From Amoebidium appalachense (taxonomy: Eukaryota > Ichthyosporea), in NCBI GenBank assembly GCA_963693365.1, contig CAVNZM010000004.1, positions 5,642,001 through 5,706,000 of the forward strand: DNA of 64,000 nucleotides. The letters run 5' to 3'. The notes beneath the pieces are model-generated. The model saw nothing but the letters and a program-made list of their open reading frames with translations. It was not told the origin of the DNA and made no database searches. The translations under genes were made by a program, and so were the position numbers. Positions 23,811-40,707 of the stretch are shown piece by piece (the first letter of the stretch is position 1; each line of letters begins with the position of its first letter).

Positions 23811-26142
23811 TGTGTGTGTGTGTGTGTGTGATAAAGAGACGGAAGAGATAGATGGAGATAGAGATGGACAGAGAGACACGGGCAAGGGTGTGAAAGCCTA
23901 AAAGCCTTCATTCCACCTAGCCACATTTCGAAAGGCAGGCACACCGTGCACGGACGGACACGTACAACCACACACATACTGGCGTGCAACTCACGAGCTT
24001 GACATAAGAACTGTGTCCGGACACAGGCAAATATAGACACACACACGCGCTTATCCGTACACAGACACACACACCCACACACACCATACTTGCAAATACA
24101 TACACGCATCACACATCACACCCAGTTACACGTGCACTATGTGCATGCCCATACCCATAGACAAGCACACACAGAGTCGACACAGTGCACGCAAGCACAC
24201 ATGCAGGTACACACAATCTGCTTGTGTAAAATGCTGTGCGCATAACACACCCATACCAACTCACACTTATGGTCTCACATGTACCCGTGCACACCGACTC
24301 ACTCAAACACACACACCACCATACACAACATCGTTCACCCACCCACACTATTATCCACGCTCACACATGTCTGCCTGCCAACATGTGCACACGCGCGCAC
24401 GGAAGCACGCACACACACACACACACACGAACACACGTACACACATACACACACACACAAACACCAACCACACTGCTATGTCTACACTTGCACTTGTCTG
24501 CCTGCCAACCAGAACGTGCACGTGCGCGCGCACACACACACACACACGCACACCCACACACACACACACCCATACACACACACAATATTGAAGACCTCAG
24601 CCACCGGGGCTTATACTTACACACCACCACCTACATCAATGTTCGTGCACCCCTGCAGGCCCCCATATTCGTGCACCCACCCTTAGGCACCTATAATTAT
24701 TCGTGCACCCAGCCCATAGGCCTCCATATTCGTGCACCCACATACACATACAGGCACAGGCAAGCACAGTGCAGGCCCAGTACGCCTTGTCGGCAGCCTC
24801 GTTGGAGCTCGGCAGAGGAGGGAAGGCACGGGGTACGGCTGGGTTGCTTGGCGGCACAATAAAGGCCCAGGAGGAGGGCCGCTGGCGGCAGCCCCTCCTT
24901 GGCTCGTGTCAACACGTACGATTTGTGTCTGAGCGTGCTATGCAGGTACACAGCTTTGTGCAAGGGTAGGCAGCTGTGTAGTCGTGGCTGCAGGCACGTA
25001 CAAGCAGCCATGTGGTGTGGCTGCAGGCACGTACAAGCAGCGATGTGGTGGGGCTGCAGGCACGTACAAGCAGCCATTCGGTGTTGCTGCAGGCACCTAC
25101 AAGCAGCCATGTGGCGTGGCTGCGTACAAGCAGCCATGTGGTGTGGCTGCAGGCACGTACAAGCAGCCATGTGCTGTGGCTGCAGGCACGTACAAGCAGC
25201 CAAGTGGTGTGGCTGCAACTTATTTAAGGTGTATGCACTTGTTGCTGGAGGGAGTCGGTGAGCACGCTGGTTGGCTGTCTAACCGTACGGTAAACGTGAG
25301 TGGATGCAGCATGAAAAGCCAGCTTAACGTGTGCTCTGTGTGTGTATTGTTGCAACTGCCGGTTATAGAGGCACCGTCGTGTCTGTGATCAGAGAAACCT
25401 AACTTGTGTACGTAGTGCCCGTGTGAGTGGCTGCACGAGCCCTAGCTGTGTCAAGAACTTTCGGTGGCAGAATTAGGCATAGTGTGACGTTGCACAAGCT
25501 TGGCAGCGGGGGCCTTTGTTCCTGGACCATGTCTCCTCGGGCTCTTTTGCAGAGCTTGGGCCGGTGACCGTGCCACTGGTGCAGCAAGCAGTGTAGGCAA
25601 GTGGGTTTTACACAAGCAAGCGGCTGGGATGCAAAATACACGGTGTGAGAGTTGGATATAAGAGCACACTCAAGCTAGCTATAGTTTGTCAAATGCACGT
25701 ATGTGTGATGTTCCTTGAATGAGCGTACACTTCAGTACAACTGCGCGTATACGTGCAAGACTTGGATCGTATGTGGTGGCAGGCACACAAGTGTGCAGCG
25801 GGGTGTGACAAGAGAGACCCTACAGGCGCTGCAGTGTGAACGTATCGAGCGCCGCTGCTTGCTCCCCATAACACCAAGAGCGTGTTGAAGCCGTGGACAG
25901 AGAGTTGGCCGCCCGTATGCCGTGTGCTGGCCCACACCCTTTGTGGGTCTGCTGGACCACCAGGGCACTGTGCTGCTGGGCGGCAGCCTGCTGACATAGC
26001 CCCTGCTGCCTGCCAGCGCCCCAAAGGCACAGCCACAAAACACACCAACACCGGGCACATTCATAGCAGTTTGGTTACTCATATATTTGTCTACATACAA
26101 TTAACTACTTATGTTCACATTCGTTCCGCCCTTGGCCACCAC
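22693..26142. other. Repeat-rich spacer between RPB4 and NDFIP-like gene
   Basis: Contains (CA)n at 23300-23520 and 24060-24590, poly-G then GA then GT at 23719-23830, and a 33-bp minisatellite at 24985-25215. No supported gene. An open minus-strand frame near 23190-23000 looked protein-like but has no motif or clear splice sites. Confidence 0.45.
24985..25215. repeat. 33-bp minisatellite with GCTGCAGGCACGTACAAGCA core
   Basis: Seven to eight tandem units, each with GGCTGCAGGCACGTACAAGC followed by AGCCATGTGGTGT variants. One unit is shortened (GGCTGCGTACAAGC near 25117). The period of 33 keeps a frame open, but the peptide is only the repeat. Confidence 0.9.
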
Positions 26143-27111
26143 TTAGACTGCAGAGAGCTCTCTCTGCAGCACGGCAAACTCTCGCTTGTAGCGCAAATAC
26201 AGGGTTATGCCACGCACAAAAGTGAACCAGCCAAACAAAACCATGACCCACACAAACCAGGCTGCATAGCGCGCATCGGGCGGGCTGGTGTCAGGCATGT
26301 GCTCATTGTTGCGCAGCAAGAAGGCCAGCTTGATCAGGCCCAGCCCAAAGCCCGACGTAGCGCCGCACTTGCCGGCGATGGTGCGGCTGAAGCAGTAGGC
26401 CAGCAGAAACCCCACCCAATTGAGGAAGAACGACAGGAAGAATGCCCCGCAGAACGTGAAGTCGTCCCCAAGCGCCAGGTCCAGCCCTGCCCCACACCGG
26501 TCAGCACCCAGCACCCCTGCACCACCCACCCTGTATGCCAGAAACGAGCACCCAACCCGCCTCGACACTCATTCTAAACCCCACAAAACCCACCATTCTT
26601 ACATGCTGTCACAAGAGAGCACCCAGACTTCACTTCACACACTCTCCTTCCTCCCCACCCCACTTACACCCCCTCGTCTCCCTCCCCCCCCTCCTACATC
26701 CGCCCCCCCTCCCCTGCCCCACGCACGCCTTCTATCCTGAAGGTTCCACACACGGCATGCCCCAAAAGAGCGCCCCAGGTTCCTCAGCAACCCACCTTGA
26801 ACCACGGCTATTGTGCGGCCGCGGGGGCCCAGCGTGTCAGTCAACGTGTAGTCCTCGGGCAGGTTGGTGTCGTACTCGTCCTCGCCCTCGTGCTCCTTCT
26901 CGTACTCTTCGTACGTGGGCAACTTGGCCCCCGCCTCAGCAGCTGCGCCCCCGGCTGCCCCGGCCTCGCTGTATTCGGGCGGGGGCACGTCCGGCACAAA
27001 GAGAGGGGCGCTGGCCGTGTCCTCTGAAGCAGCCGTGGTTTCAGTGCCTGGTGCCTGCGCGGCCTCTTCCGATTCGTCCTGCGCTAGGCGGTGGTAACCC
27101 TGAGCTGCCAT
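26143..27111 (-). CDS. NDFIP/Bsd2-type membrane adaptor for NEDD4-family ubiquitin ligases
   Basis: Two exons, 27111-26796 and 26486-26143, split in phase 1, encode 219 residues (human NDFIP1 has 221). The acidic cytosolic N-terminus carries two PY-type motifs, PPEY (44-47) and LPTY (64-67), which bind WW domains of HECT ligases. Three membrane segments follow, at about 115-138, 147-163 and 179-202. The conserved core AFFLSFFLNWVGFLLAYC and GATSGFGLGLIK is close to the NDFIP1 core. Proteins of this family sit in Golgi and endosomal membranes and recruit Rsp5/NEDD4 to cargo. The start at 27111 is chosen because the region upstream lacks family similarity. The gene diverges from the AIR carboxylase gene with 735 bp between start codons. 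Confidence 0.88.
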
Positions 27112-27846
27112 TCTAACGCGTGCCTCACACCCACAGTAGCCACCACGTTGGGATACAAAACCACGCAAAGCTCTGGCGGCCGTGGACCTTTGCAGCCCTG
27201 GCAATGTAGCCTGGCACTCCGAAGAAAAGAATATAGTTGCTTGGTAATAGAGCCAGAAGCGTGAACAAAGCCCCGCAGCCAGATTGCTGAACTGGTGAGC
27301 GTGTATATTGGAGGGGGAAACTACAGCTCAAAGTTGTGCGGGTATGAATCCTAAGAAAAAAGTCACGTCAGCTGCGAACCCCAACACTGGTGAAGACAAA
27401 GCTTTGGCCGGGCAGGCTCCTTTATTAGCCGCCTATGACCTGTATCCAATCAGATAATGCGCTACGTCTAGAAGTATCGCCCCTTGAATGAGGCTGTGGG
27501 CTAAGCCCGTCTAGGCCCATCGACGCTGCCAGGTTGTTATAAAGGTCTAGGCAAAGACTACATTTTATCGAACAGATAAATAATTTTTTGTGTATAAAAG
27601 ATCATTCAAGTACTATGCTGGATGTTGAGCCATGTACACGCACAAACACCACGGCTGTCCTGTGGTTCATCACGGCTCTTCAGGATCGTGACAGTGCGCC
27701 AATCAGCCTAATCCATTTATTATCTGTGCTATGCATGACGTCACGCATCCACAATTACATGAATGTACAATCACTGGCAAGCTGGCACACACACAAGCAC
27801 GTGTGCACACACACACACACCAGCAGGGAACTTAGGCAGGCAGAGG
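27112..27846. promoter_or_regulatory. Divergent intergenic region, NDFIP-like gene and AIR carboxylase gene
   Basis: The two genes start on opposite strands 735 bp apart, so the stretch must hold both 5' ends. No clear TATA box was assigned. A CA run at 27785-27820 lies just before the AIR carboxylase start codon. Confidence 0.4.
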
Positions 27847-32310
<4,464 letters not shown>

Positions 32311-33641
32311 GGTTGCGGCCGCCCGATGGTGGGGGGGGGGGGCTAGCTCTTTGATGCAATTGTGATTATATGTACCCGTGATTTTATGCAATGGTGAAGG
32401 GGCTGGCCTGGGGTTGGTGGGTGGGTGGACTGTGGCGGCCGGTGGCCAGGTCCAGAATGAATGTGTGTGCGGTCTCAGGCTGGTGCGCATGTGTGTGCAG
32501 CTAACATGGAAGGGGCAGGACCCCAGCCCTGCTCTGGCGACGCGGGGTGCAATCATGCCCTCTGCGGCCAAGCACCGGGCATTGCCAAGCAAGCATTGCC
32601 CAATGTTGCATAGCCCCCCATCTCAGCCCCCTCCCCCTCCCCCCCTTTCTCCCCATACCATCATCATATTATGTGTGCAGGCAGACATATGCACATGTGC
32701 ACACTCAGGAACGTTCCCCACACACCGTGGGCCACCAGAGAGACAAACTTTTGCGCCAAATCTTTTTGCATTTTGCACCAAACAATGATGTTTTTTTTTG
32801 GGGGGGGGGGGGGGGGGGGGGGAGGGGGGAGGGGGGGGATAGATGGCCTTTCTCCTGAAGTTCAAAATTGATCAGCCTGTAAGACTCAAGAAACACATCA
32901 CCAGAAGTGGTCCGAGTAAATAAAATGCAACAAGCACATCTGCATGTGTCTCTCTGTGTGTGTGTTGGGGGGGGGGGGGGGGATCAACCCCTTTTTGCCC
33001 TCCCCAAGTCCAAAACCGACCTGATTTGCAACTATGAAACACATCACTATAAAGAGAAAGAGTCCAGATAAACAAAAATGCAATGTGAACGTTTGCTTAT
33101 GTCTGTCGCATGAAGTTGTGTGCCATTATTTAAAAAAAAAAAAAAGAGGATGCATCCGGCCACGGTGCTTTCCTAAGCATCCACACTAAGTCGAAGTTAT
33201 AAGCACGTGATTTGTGATGGTTTTGGCGAAGGTTGCTGCGGCAGGGTTCGTTTCAAAAACTTTGGGAAAAAACACAATATGGATACCGGGGAAACGGATT
33301 AAACAGCTCAGAGTATTGGCCATATGTGGATTCGAGTGATTTGGCTGGGATTCGATCTAGGAAACACATGGGGCGACTCGCCTGAGCTGCTGATCGGCCT
33401 ACCCGGCCGGGCATCATGAAATCCGGAGGCAGACCTGCTTGTGAATTGCTCCGCGCATTTAGAATTCTCTGACATGTACCGCAGCAGCATGCAAAGCACA
33501 ACGTCCCTAAGGGATTTTTGAAGTTGAAATGGGGAAGGGAAGGGGTCATTAATATCGACGGCCGCCCTGGTAGTAGCCCCCTTCCCCCCCCCCCCCCCCC
33601 CCCCCCCTTCCCCCCCCAGCACCCCCCTCTACCCTGGGTGG

Positions 33642-33679
<38 letters not shown>

Positions 33680-34974
33680 CCCTCCCCAAGGTAGCCGCAG
33701 GGGTGGGTCCCCCCGCCCTTCCGCCCCACACACACACACATGTACACACACACACACACACCCAATGGCATGCGCAAGATCATGGCCAGAGTCTCTTTTC
33801 GATCCACCAAAGTTGTACATGTATTTGTTACCTTTTTTTTTCTGAGGAATTCAAAGTTCAGTTTTGGTCACTGACACATATCCCCCCCCCCCCCCCCCCC
33901 CCCCCCCCCGCACACACACACACGGTGGCACATACACGCACACAGATTTCCCACCCCTTAGTGCTGGTGCTCTTCCTCTGCCGAATTCATTCTCATTGTG
34001 TGAAAGATAGCAAGGTCCTCTTTGTGATTTCCGCAGCAAATTTTTAAATGTGTAGGCATTATGCTCCGTGACATTTCCCAAGTAAACGACCCGACCCCCC
34101 CCCCCCCTCCCCTCCCCCTGCCCCCCCCGACCCCCCTCCCCCTGGCCCCTTCCGCTTCAATCACCTCCTCCCCATCCCCCCTCCCTTGCCCTAGGTATAA
34201 CATTTTCTAACGACCCCCTCCCCCCCCCCCCCCCCCCCCTCCCCCCCTCCCCCCCCCCCCCCCTCCCCCCCCCCCTCCCGCCCCGCCTCACTCGAATCCC
34301 CCCCCCCTTCACCCTGCTCGTTTACACAAGTAAATGCATATGCACATTGTCACACATGCGCACGCAAGCACACACATAAAAACACGCGCACACACCCACA
34401 CACCCACACACGCACACTTACAACGGTCAACTATTTCTTAGTTAGTATTGGGGGCAAAGTTATCGTGCTAACCATGCAGTGTTCGTGTGCGTATCTGTGT
34501 GGCGGGGAATGTATTTGTGTGTGCCACGGTGTGGGTGAGTGTATCTGCATGTTCATGTCTGGTATTCATCGCTGGTCAAAGTTTGTGCACCTCGTGTGCG
34601 TGTGTGGTACATGCGTGTGCAGGTACGTGTGAATTAAATACGTGTGGAAGTGTTGCTTTGTGTGCGCGTGCGGTGGGGCGACTAGAGACGAGTGCAAGGG
34701 GAGGAGGTGGGGGGGGAGGGGGAGTATGACCTTACGACATAGCCTGAGTTTCAGGTGACCCAAGAGTGACTTCTATTATTTAGCCTTAATCGTAAGTTAC
34801 GTTTTGCGAAATTCAATGTATGTGGCGCTGCTAAATCATAGTACTATGTATATCATCGAAGTTCGGGTTATCTGATATAGTTAAATGATGGCAGCCTAGG
34901 GGGTGAGGTGGTGGGTCCCCCCTCCCCCCTCCCCCCTCCCCCTGCTAGCCGAAGGGGCGGGTGGGTTTTTTGTT

Positions 34975-35011
<37 letters not shown>

Positions 35012-36229
35012 GGGAAGGAACCCACCTGTCCAAAGCGGGTAGGTGGCCCTCCCCCCCCCCCCCCCCCCCCCCAAAAAAAAGAAAAAAACTAGCTACTACC
35101 CCCCTCCCCGTTTAGTTAGAAACCATTACATAATTCAAACCGCTAAGTGGAGTCAGTAGTAAAGCGCAACAAGTGGCTTGACAAAAACGTGTGAAACAAA
35201 TTGCTTTCAAATGTCAATTTAAAAACAGGTCTTGTTGCCATGATAGTATACATTTTTAGTAGCACCCAATCACTCTACTGATCACCAGTCAGAAAGAAAC
35301 GTGCTGGACCAGCTACGCAGGTATGAAAAGTTTGTTTCTACATTGGGGATACTATTAGTTCATACGTGCCGCCTAAAGTTATGGAAAGAGTGTAAGCAGG
35401 ACAGGTCGGACACCATCATCTCAGCTTTATGATCATTAACTCATAAGCAGCATCACGATAAGGCATAACCACTTATACAACGGTGGGAACCTTCCATAGC
35501 ATCACCTGATATTTTAAATGCCTTTTCCTGCAAAAGAAGCCGGACACAGCGTCTGGGCCATCATCGAAGAAAAGGGTGTGTCACTGTGGCAATGAATCAC
35601 CTCATCCACATAACCCTACGTTGCCCAAATGCTCAAGTGGTGTCACGGCGCGGTATGCTTGAATGGCCCGATTCTGGATACGGATTGGCTCTGTGACAAC
35701 ACCGACCTGCCCCGACTAGCCATGTTTGGTTATGTTGAGCGGATATGATTGGTAAACGCGGACTGCGTTCCACGATGCGCGGTCAGTTGAAGTTGCCATT
35801 GTCGGAACATGGTGGGTGCACCCGATAAGTATGTGCAGAGCATGGTGCCATGAGTGTATGTGGCCAATGTGACAGACTTTGAGGGTGAGGCATGTACAAC
35901 GCACCATAGCACCATACACTAAGCGACCCTCGGACAAAATTTGTAGGAAAAAAATGTGTTCTGTTAGTGCGGCACCCGGCCTGAGAAATGTGTGTAATCG
36001 CGTGCCACAATCTCAATTTCAAACCTCATGGCACAAGTGCGGATTTTCAAAGCCGGGTCAATAAAACACTTCAGGGCTCTAATCCGAAACGTGACGGGGC
36101 ATGAAATCATGTAAATGTCGGGGCCGCCCTGGCCGCCGATAGCGACTTACGATCACGGTGGGCCGCAGCCGTTGGAAAGGGAAAGGGGGAGGGGGGGGGG
36201 GGGGAGACTCCGGGCTGAGGGGAGGGGGG

Positions 36230-36263
<34 letters not shown>

Positions 36264-36312
36264 AGGGGACTTGGGGGGGGGAAGTGGGGGGGGGGGGGGG
36301 GTTTGGAAGGGT

Positions 36313-36343
<31 letters not shown>

Positions 36344-37750
36344 GCCACGCGGTTCAGCTTTGGGAAGGGAAGGGGAAGAGGAGGGGGGGGGGGGGAGAGG
36401 GGGGGGTGGTGGAGACTTGGGGGAGGGGGGAGGCTGGGGCAGGGAGCGGGGGGGAGGGGGGTGGGGGGGGGGGGAGGGGCGTGTGTGTGTGGGGGGGGGG
36501 GGGGGGGGGGGGGAGGGGGACGGAAAGTCGACCACGGCAGGGACCAGGGTGTGTGCCTTTTCTTTTTTTTTTTCTTTCTTTTTTTTTTTTTGTTGGGGGA
36601 GGGGGGGGGGATTGGTAGTAACGAAATCAACTTCACTTAAGGAGGACAAAACCATAGATTTCATCGTCCCTGTCATGCTCTGATGGGCCTAAACGTATAT
36701 AAACGTATCATGACCAATAGCATTGTGTGCCGCAAATGCGAATAACCAAAAAAGGTTAGAAATGAAAAACGAATTTGAGATTTGTACCGCTTAGAATCAA
36801 GGCTTTAGAAAGCATCTAAAAAATGATTGGCTTAGAGTTTGCGTCACCGGTCTCCCAAAACTCTTTCATGTCGCGGGTGTGCGCTCGCCGGGGCATCAGA
36901 AATTTTCTGGATTTTCGGGATTAAGAAATTTTAGCCATGGAAACTTTTGTTACAAAGTTTGAACGTATGAATCTAAGTATAGCACAAACTTCAATCACAC
37001 ATCCGATAATGAGTTGCTGGTTTGGCAAGGCTTCATTGTTATTGCGCTAAATGTAAACTATTGTCCCGGTATAAGAAAATATTTCGGAAGGCTGGTTACA
37101 AACGTTACGATCAGCCCCACAATTGAAGATCTGCCGGGGGGAATCGCATGTGGCTCATCACACGACAGAAGATGAAAGTTTACTCACACCGGGCGAGCGA
37201 TGGATTTCTTCTATATGATATGTTTCTTCTTTTCATTACTTCTCTTCAGTTTTTTCTCTTTCTCTCTGAATATCCACCCCCCCAAAAAAGTTTATAGCTG
37301 CAGCAGACTTCATTGGATTCCTGAATAAATTTTGACCAATCAACGAAACATTTGTTTTCGAAACAAGTGATTCAAAAATATTAATGAAAGTCGATTTCGG
37401 ATAAAACACAACAAACACAGTGTAACTATGCGTAACTAATTCTTTTTCGATGGTATTTTATCAAACTAATGATAAGAATAAAAAACATGAATATGTTTGT
37501 ATGTATTTGAAAGAAACTGTAGCTGATTATTTATTATATGGAAACCAGCTGATTAGTGGAAACCGTCTGATTGGCTCAATCATAAACCTGAAGCCTATAA
37601 ATGCCGCCGCCCTTGAGATTCATCCTCTCATTTCTCCAATTTCTCGGGCGCCTTTCGCCAGATCGACAACCGAGAGTGGAAATAACCTAATCGGAGTGAA
37701 TTAACCAGCAGTCAAACTGGTTAATTCATTACGAGCCCTCGGAAGTGGAA
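32311..37750. other. Gene-poor spacer before the retroelement nest
   Basis: No supported gene. Long G or C runs lie at 32049-32075 (intron 6), 32801-32821, 32967-32982, 33584-33606, 33647-33678, 33882-33909, 34208-34275, 34977-35011, 35051-35072 and the 36190-36515 G-rich block. Between 35100 and 36060, and again at 36680-37740, the sequence is ordinary and AT-richer. A TATAAA-containing stretch at about 37595-37605 lies close to the first R1 repeat. Confidence 0.5.
36184..36515. repeat. G-rich block of about 330 bp
   Basis: Several G runs of 15-25 nt with AG, TG and short unique interruptions. A strong G-quadruplex candidate on the plus strand. It is the last such block before the retroelement region. 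Confidence 0.9.
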
Positions 37751-38440
37751 TTCTTATGCCAACGTCGTCTTTACCAGCCCCAGCAAGGGGATACATGAGC
37801 CGGTGCCTGTGGATCAATCTCACAAGCAGGCACAGGTGTGCTCCACAGGAGCAATGAAAAGAATGACAAATGTCATACAGAAACATGATCAAAAAACGTA
37901 GCTAGTGCCTAAATAGGCAAAGGGTGTGGTGGGTGGGCAAAAACTTAGCTAAAAAATTGGGCCTAAAGAGACCTAAACGCGCTCAGTAGCGCCGCAACTG
38001 ACCTCCATTGGGCCGCGCAAGCTCATTGTATAGCGCGGGGCCCACATTTTTGCCTATGGAAATATGAAGAAATGACCTAAAACCTATCAAATCCATGAAA
38101 TCTACCAAAATGGAATTTTTGCTGCACATCAACCAATGAAAATTTTCACAAGTGGCTAAAACCCCTAGATCACAAAGACCAAATCAATTGCCGCCCATTT
38201 CGGACTAGATATTACTCAAACTCATCAATATATCCATATGGCAATCCCACAGAACATAAAAACAGCTACAGCTCCCTAAATAAAAATGCTAGCAGCCTGA
38301 AACTTTGCACACACATCAAACACACCAAGGCCTACAACATGCTACTACTACGAATTTTACAGGACACTCGCAACACACAATTTCACTCCAACGGGGCTAT
38401 CTAATTCTCCTGCAAAGAAAACACGTTTAAAAACTAAATA
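37751..38440 (-). repeat. R1 repeat, full copy
   Basis: On the minus strand it reads from TATTTAG...AAACGTGTTTTC through AGCATTTTTATTTAGGGAGC and CTTGCGCGGCCC to the end, CCTTGCTGGGGCTGG...GTTGGCATAAGAA. Its conserved last 95 bp contains GTGCCTG/CAGGCAC and CCCC/GGGG hairpin arms. Non-coding. Confidence 0.85.
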
Positions 38441-38537
38441 TTCTTATGCCAAAGTCGTCTTTACCAGCCCCAGCAAGGGGATACATGAGCCGGTGCCTGT
38501 GGATCAATCTCACAAGCAGGCACAGGTGTGCTCCACC
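38441..38537 (-). repeat. R1 3'-end fragment after the recombinase of YR copy 1
   Basis: Repeats only the last ~95 bp of R1 directly beside the full R1 copy, in the same orientation and next to the recombinase end. This is consistent with a B1-A2-B2 arrangement of split direct repeats, as in PAT/Ngaro-type elements, but that is not proven. Confidence 0.6.
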
Positions 38538-40216
38538 ACTCCCTACCTGGCACGGGAAGGAACGAACCATGCCGTGGGTGACTGACGCAGCGCTGCAGCC
38601 CGGGCAAGGAGCGACGCAGGCACGCGAATAGAAAGAACAAGAGACTGGCCGGCCTGCACATACTGGCGGAGGGAGGCATGCGATCTCCATCGACCACGCA
38701 GAGCAATCGTCTCTACTGAAACACCCCTGACGTAGTCTCTCGAGGCACCACCATGGCGAAGACTGTGTAGATGGAACCCATACTCGTTGAGGCCGAGGGA
38801 GTCTCAAGCCGCTTGGAACTTGGCACGCAGAACATCATACGAGAAAGGAAACAGCCGCGCAGAAGGGGGGGCACCACGGAACCAGAAAGACGGGATGGCC
38901 AACAGGGACGGATCGGTGATGGGGACAAACTGATTTGGACCGGTCTTGGTGTCCGAGCAAAACAGCAATACCCAACAAGGGGCCAATTTTGGAATACAAA
39001 TGATGGCCAATGACAAGGACCAATGAAAACGGAAGCGGGGGGTGTGGTCTTTGCTGGAACAAGCCGGTTCCAGCCCTGCAGGCTCCGTTGGGCGGCCTGC
39101 AGGTGTGGACTCAGGCGTGGCATGAAATGCTTGATGCCGGCAGCTGTGTTGACACAGCGCTGATGCTGGCCACGCGATAGATCAATGGCATAAAACTCCT
39201 CAAAATACTCCACCAGGAGGTCGTCCAGTTCGGCGGGGGACTTGGTGTCGGTGCCAGTGGGCAACCAATCCAGGAACTCAACAACAGCATCCCGGTAGGC
39301 CTTGAGGGTTGGGGGCTTTATGGCCTGGTCAGCCAGAAAACCGCGAGGGACCATCTGCAGGATTGTGGGCTGACGGCATCCACACACAATACAAACGAAT
39401 GTCGAGGGCAAGCGTGTAGGCAGCCACCTGGCGGCATACACGGTTAAGATGTCGGGATGCTGAACGACCCTTAGCAACAGCCCCAAGCAGCGCCGTCGAA
39501 TCAAGGCCCCAAAGGTAGCGGGAGCCCCGGGCAGCCGTAGACCGACCTAATCGACGAAGCCCCAGGAGCAAGGCTTCTCCCTCCAGAATGTTGATGTGGT
39601 CGGAGTGGCGCCAACGATGACTGATGTTGGTGGTCCACCAGCCACCAACAGCTGCCAGGATAGGTGCCGGGGGGACTGACAGGCTTGGCTCGTGCACAGG
39701 ACCAGACAGCTGGCTGTAGTGGCCACGCCGGTTGCAGTGAGGCAGCACTTGGCAGAGAAGCCCTGCTGGCAGCACCCGGGACACCACTGCACCACCCAAC
39801 AAGGAAGCATCAGTGCAGAACATGGTGCTAGCAAACCCAGAACGCAAACCACAACGCATCAACGGGGCCAAGGCACACATCGCCTGAAGCTCCCACACCA
39901 CGGGCGGTGGAAGGGGCTGTTCCCAACCCCCCAGCTGCTCCACAAAACTGTAGACGGCACTCAGAACCGACAAAAGCGGCCGCTGCAGCAGTGCCGCCCA
40001 CACCCAACCACCAAGCAACTGCTGCAAACGGAGCTGCGTGACGACACCACGACGCAACACGGCCTGGGTTTCCGCCACCAGACGCCACAAGGAAGCGCCA
40101 GACGGGCGTAATATCCCAGAGCAATGCATTTCCAGGCCTAGCAGCACCATAGAGGATGACGAACCAGCAGCCACATCCTTCTTGACATTGGAGGGAAGAC
40201 CAGCCGGGCCGGTGAC
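38538..40216 (-). pseudogene. YR (DIRS-like) retroelement copy 1: RNase H and tyrosine recombinase
   Basis: On the minus strand, RNase H (to 39329) shows CTDASLLGG, EGEALLLG, GLDSTALLG and the DIRS-typical ending AHNPADGPSR. The recombinase follows in an overlapping frame (from about 39330), with the core-binding domain KAYRDAVVEFLDWL...GIKHFMPRL, then DTKTGPNQFVPI and an RLRHGD box near its end. It has a frameshift near 39050 and a deletion of about 105 bp near 38955 that removes the FRVSELL arginine box, so it is inactive. The RT part continues beyond LTR-B at 43771. Confidence 0.8.
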
Positions 40217-40696
40217 TGTAAACAGTTGAACTAGTTGGGATAAGGCAGAGAACAACTGAATCAGAATAAAGACAGAGAACGGGTAGAAAGGCACACGCGG
40301 CCAAGTTGCTTTTACTATGGGCCGACTCAGTCTGTCTCAGACTTCACTGATGTGATCCCCGTACTGGGACGGCTTTCTTATATAGCCCCCAGGTTTCGGA
40401 TCAAGGCCCAGGATTGGTTCATCCGCGGCCAGCGCGGGTGGCAACATGCCATTCGTGATTCTGGTGCGGTCCGAGCCAGTCAGACCTTCGTCCTATTTAT
40501 GCAAACCTCTTATTGGTTCACTTCGTTTATGTGGTATGCAGCGGAAGAACCATATATGGTTCAATTCTTAGGTCAGAGTGAGTCCTATTGGTGCGGACAT
40601 AATATTTATGTGATATTCATGACAAAGCACGAATCGTGTGCTAGTAGATCACATTCTTTAGTAAACATGTACAGTTCATGTGTACAGTTGTTTACA
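40217..40696 (-). repeat. LTR-B, 3' LTR
   Basis: TATA-type sequence GGCTATATAAG on the minus strand at 40387-40377, followed by about 160 bp to the LTR end, as expected for U3-R-U5. Confidence 0.92.
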
Positions 40697-40707
40697 CTCC
40701 CCCCCTT
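40697..40707 (-). other. LTR-B polypurine tract
   Basis: On the minus strand AAGGGGGGGAG abuts the 3' LTR, the expected place for plus-strand priming. Confidence 0.75.

Noticed and set aside
36079-36683. Pro-rich and Gly-rich frames of 120-190 residues
   Set aside because: Poly-G and poly-C translation; no conserved domain.
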